DNA of 14,308 bases from assembly GCA_900762245.1 (NCBI GenBank), contig CAAFFR010000170.1, positions 1 through 14,308 of the forward strand, given 5' to 3'. The stretch's first letter is position 1; every line of letters starts with the position of its first letter. Positions 14,055 through 14,308 of this stretch are shown here, piece after piece. Under the pieces are notes generated by a model, which worked only from the letters and a program-made list of their open reading frames with translations, had not been told where the DNA came from and did no database searches. This stretch comes from an uncultured Oscillospiraceae bacterium. GTDB taxonomy: Bacteria > Bacillota_A > Clostridia > Oscillospirales > Oscillospiraceae. The translations under genes and the position numbers were made by a program.

Positions 14055-14082
14055 ATTATAGCAGAAAAAATGAAAAATTCAA
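14055..14082 (-). promoter_or_regulatory. plsY promoter
   Basis: On the minus strand TTGAAT (14077-14082), a 16-base T-rich spacer, and a perfect TATAAT (14055-14060) preceded by TGC. Transcription would start near 14048, giving a leader of about 28 bases. This promoter makes plsY independent of any upstream gene. Confidence 0.82.
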
Positions 14083-14098
14083 CAGAGTTTCCATAACC

Positions 14099-14107
14099 TG
14101 TGGAAAA
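14099..14107 (-). promoter_or_regulatory. Isolated DnaA-box match upstream of plsY promoter
   Basis: The minus strand reads TTTTCCACA, identical to three boxes in the dnaA-dnaN gap. It lies about 17 bases upstream of the plsY -35, within an imperfect palindrome TTCCATAACCTGTGGAA. A single 9-mer can occur by chance, so regulation by DnaA is only possible. Confidence 0.4.
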
Positions 14108-14157
14108 ACTCAAAAGAGGTAACTGTTCAGGCTGTAGAAAAAGTCCCTAAAATTAGA

Positions 14158-14290
14158 TGTCATTGCGAACCAGTCCGCAGACTGGTGTGGCAATCCCCTA
14201 AATTGAGGAAAAATCTACAAAGTATTGGTTTAAAATGTTTGAAAATCCGGGAGATTCCCACGCCAGTGTGAACACTGGCTCGGAATGACA
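14158..14290. repeat. Family C paired inverted-repeat element
   Basis: The left end is TGTCATTGCGAACCAG, then a short hairpin around the loop, CTGGTGTGGCAATCCCC. The right end, read inverted, is TGTCATTCCGAGCCAG, CTGGCGTGGGAATCTCCC. The two ends agree in the TGTCATT, CCAG/CTGG and GTGG-AATC blocks and differ in the loop. The core of about 50 bases is AT-rich without an ORF. It looks like a small non-autonomous element. It is unrelated in sequence to families A and B. The bases between it and the plsY promoter (14108-14157) show nothing recognisable. Confidence 0.82.
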
Positions 14291-14308
14291 CGGTTTATCG
14301 ACACGCTG

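Overview
This window is the replication-origin neighbourhood of a bacterial chromosome, most likely a Clostridia member (Bacillota) and, from protein wording and repeat style, probably Oscillospirales. The order dnaA-dnaN-yaaA-recF-gyrB-gyrA on one strand is the classic Firmicutes origin block. The taxonomic call beyond Clostridia is inference; there is no rRNA or tRNA in the window to anchor it.

Minus strand, from right to left: dnaA (8578-9891), the dnaA-dnaN gap with an AT-rich unwinding region, a DnaA-trio-like tract and a cluster of DnaA boxes (the likely oriC), dnaN (7028-8137), yaaA (6621-6866) overlapping recF (5524-6624) by 4 bases, a small DUF559 endonuclease-like gene (5021-5386) intruding between recF and gyrB, gyrB (2908-4836), gyrA (98-2602), and the first 33 codons of rnhA (RNase HI) overlapping the gyrA stop by 4 bases. 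To the right of dnaA lie, on the plus strand, a YitT-family membrane protein (10482-11402) and an IMP dehydrogenase (11589-13094) closely resembling the Tritrichomonas foetus enzyme. A divergent plsY (13403-14020) follows on the minus strand. The usual rpmH-rnpA neighbours of dnaA are absent.

The striking accessory layer is in the gaps. Every intergenic gap longer than about 100 bases carries a composite palindromic repeat. There are three families: A (four copies, about 185-255 bp, with CTTCCCCCGGGGGGAAG ends), B (four copies, about 125 bp or longer, with CCCTCTCTGAGGG-type ends) and C (one copy, about 133 bp, TGTCATT ends). Families A and B share the same end plan: an outer hairpin, a second hairpin whose stem sequence varies with compensatory changes, then a conserved GATGAGG or GGGAGTGT box, with the two ends inverted around a core. 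The DUF559 gene sits between B-type ends, and its last codons and stop are written in the repeat itself. I therefore propose that the DUF559 nuclease gene and these repeats form one mobile system, analogous in layout (not homologous) to REP/BIME elements and their RAYT transposases. This is inference and is the main item to check.

The housekeeping genes form a replication module: DnaA opens the origin, DnaN clamps the polymerase, RecF helps repair forks, gyrase controls supercoiling and RNase HI removes RNA-DNA hybrids. Notable residues are Ala at the GyrA quinolone-serine position, Trp at the GyrB position equivalent to E. coli Lys447, and motif drift in PlsY.
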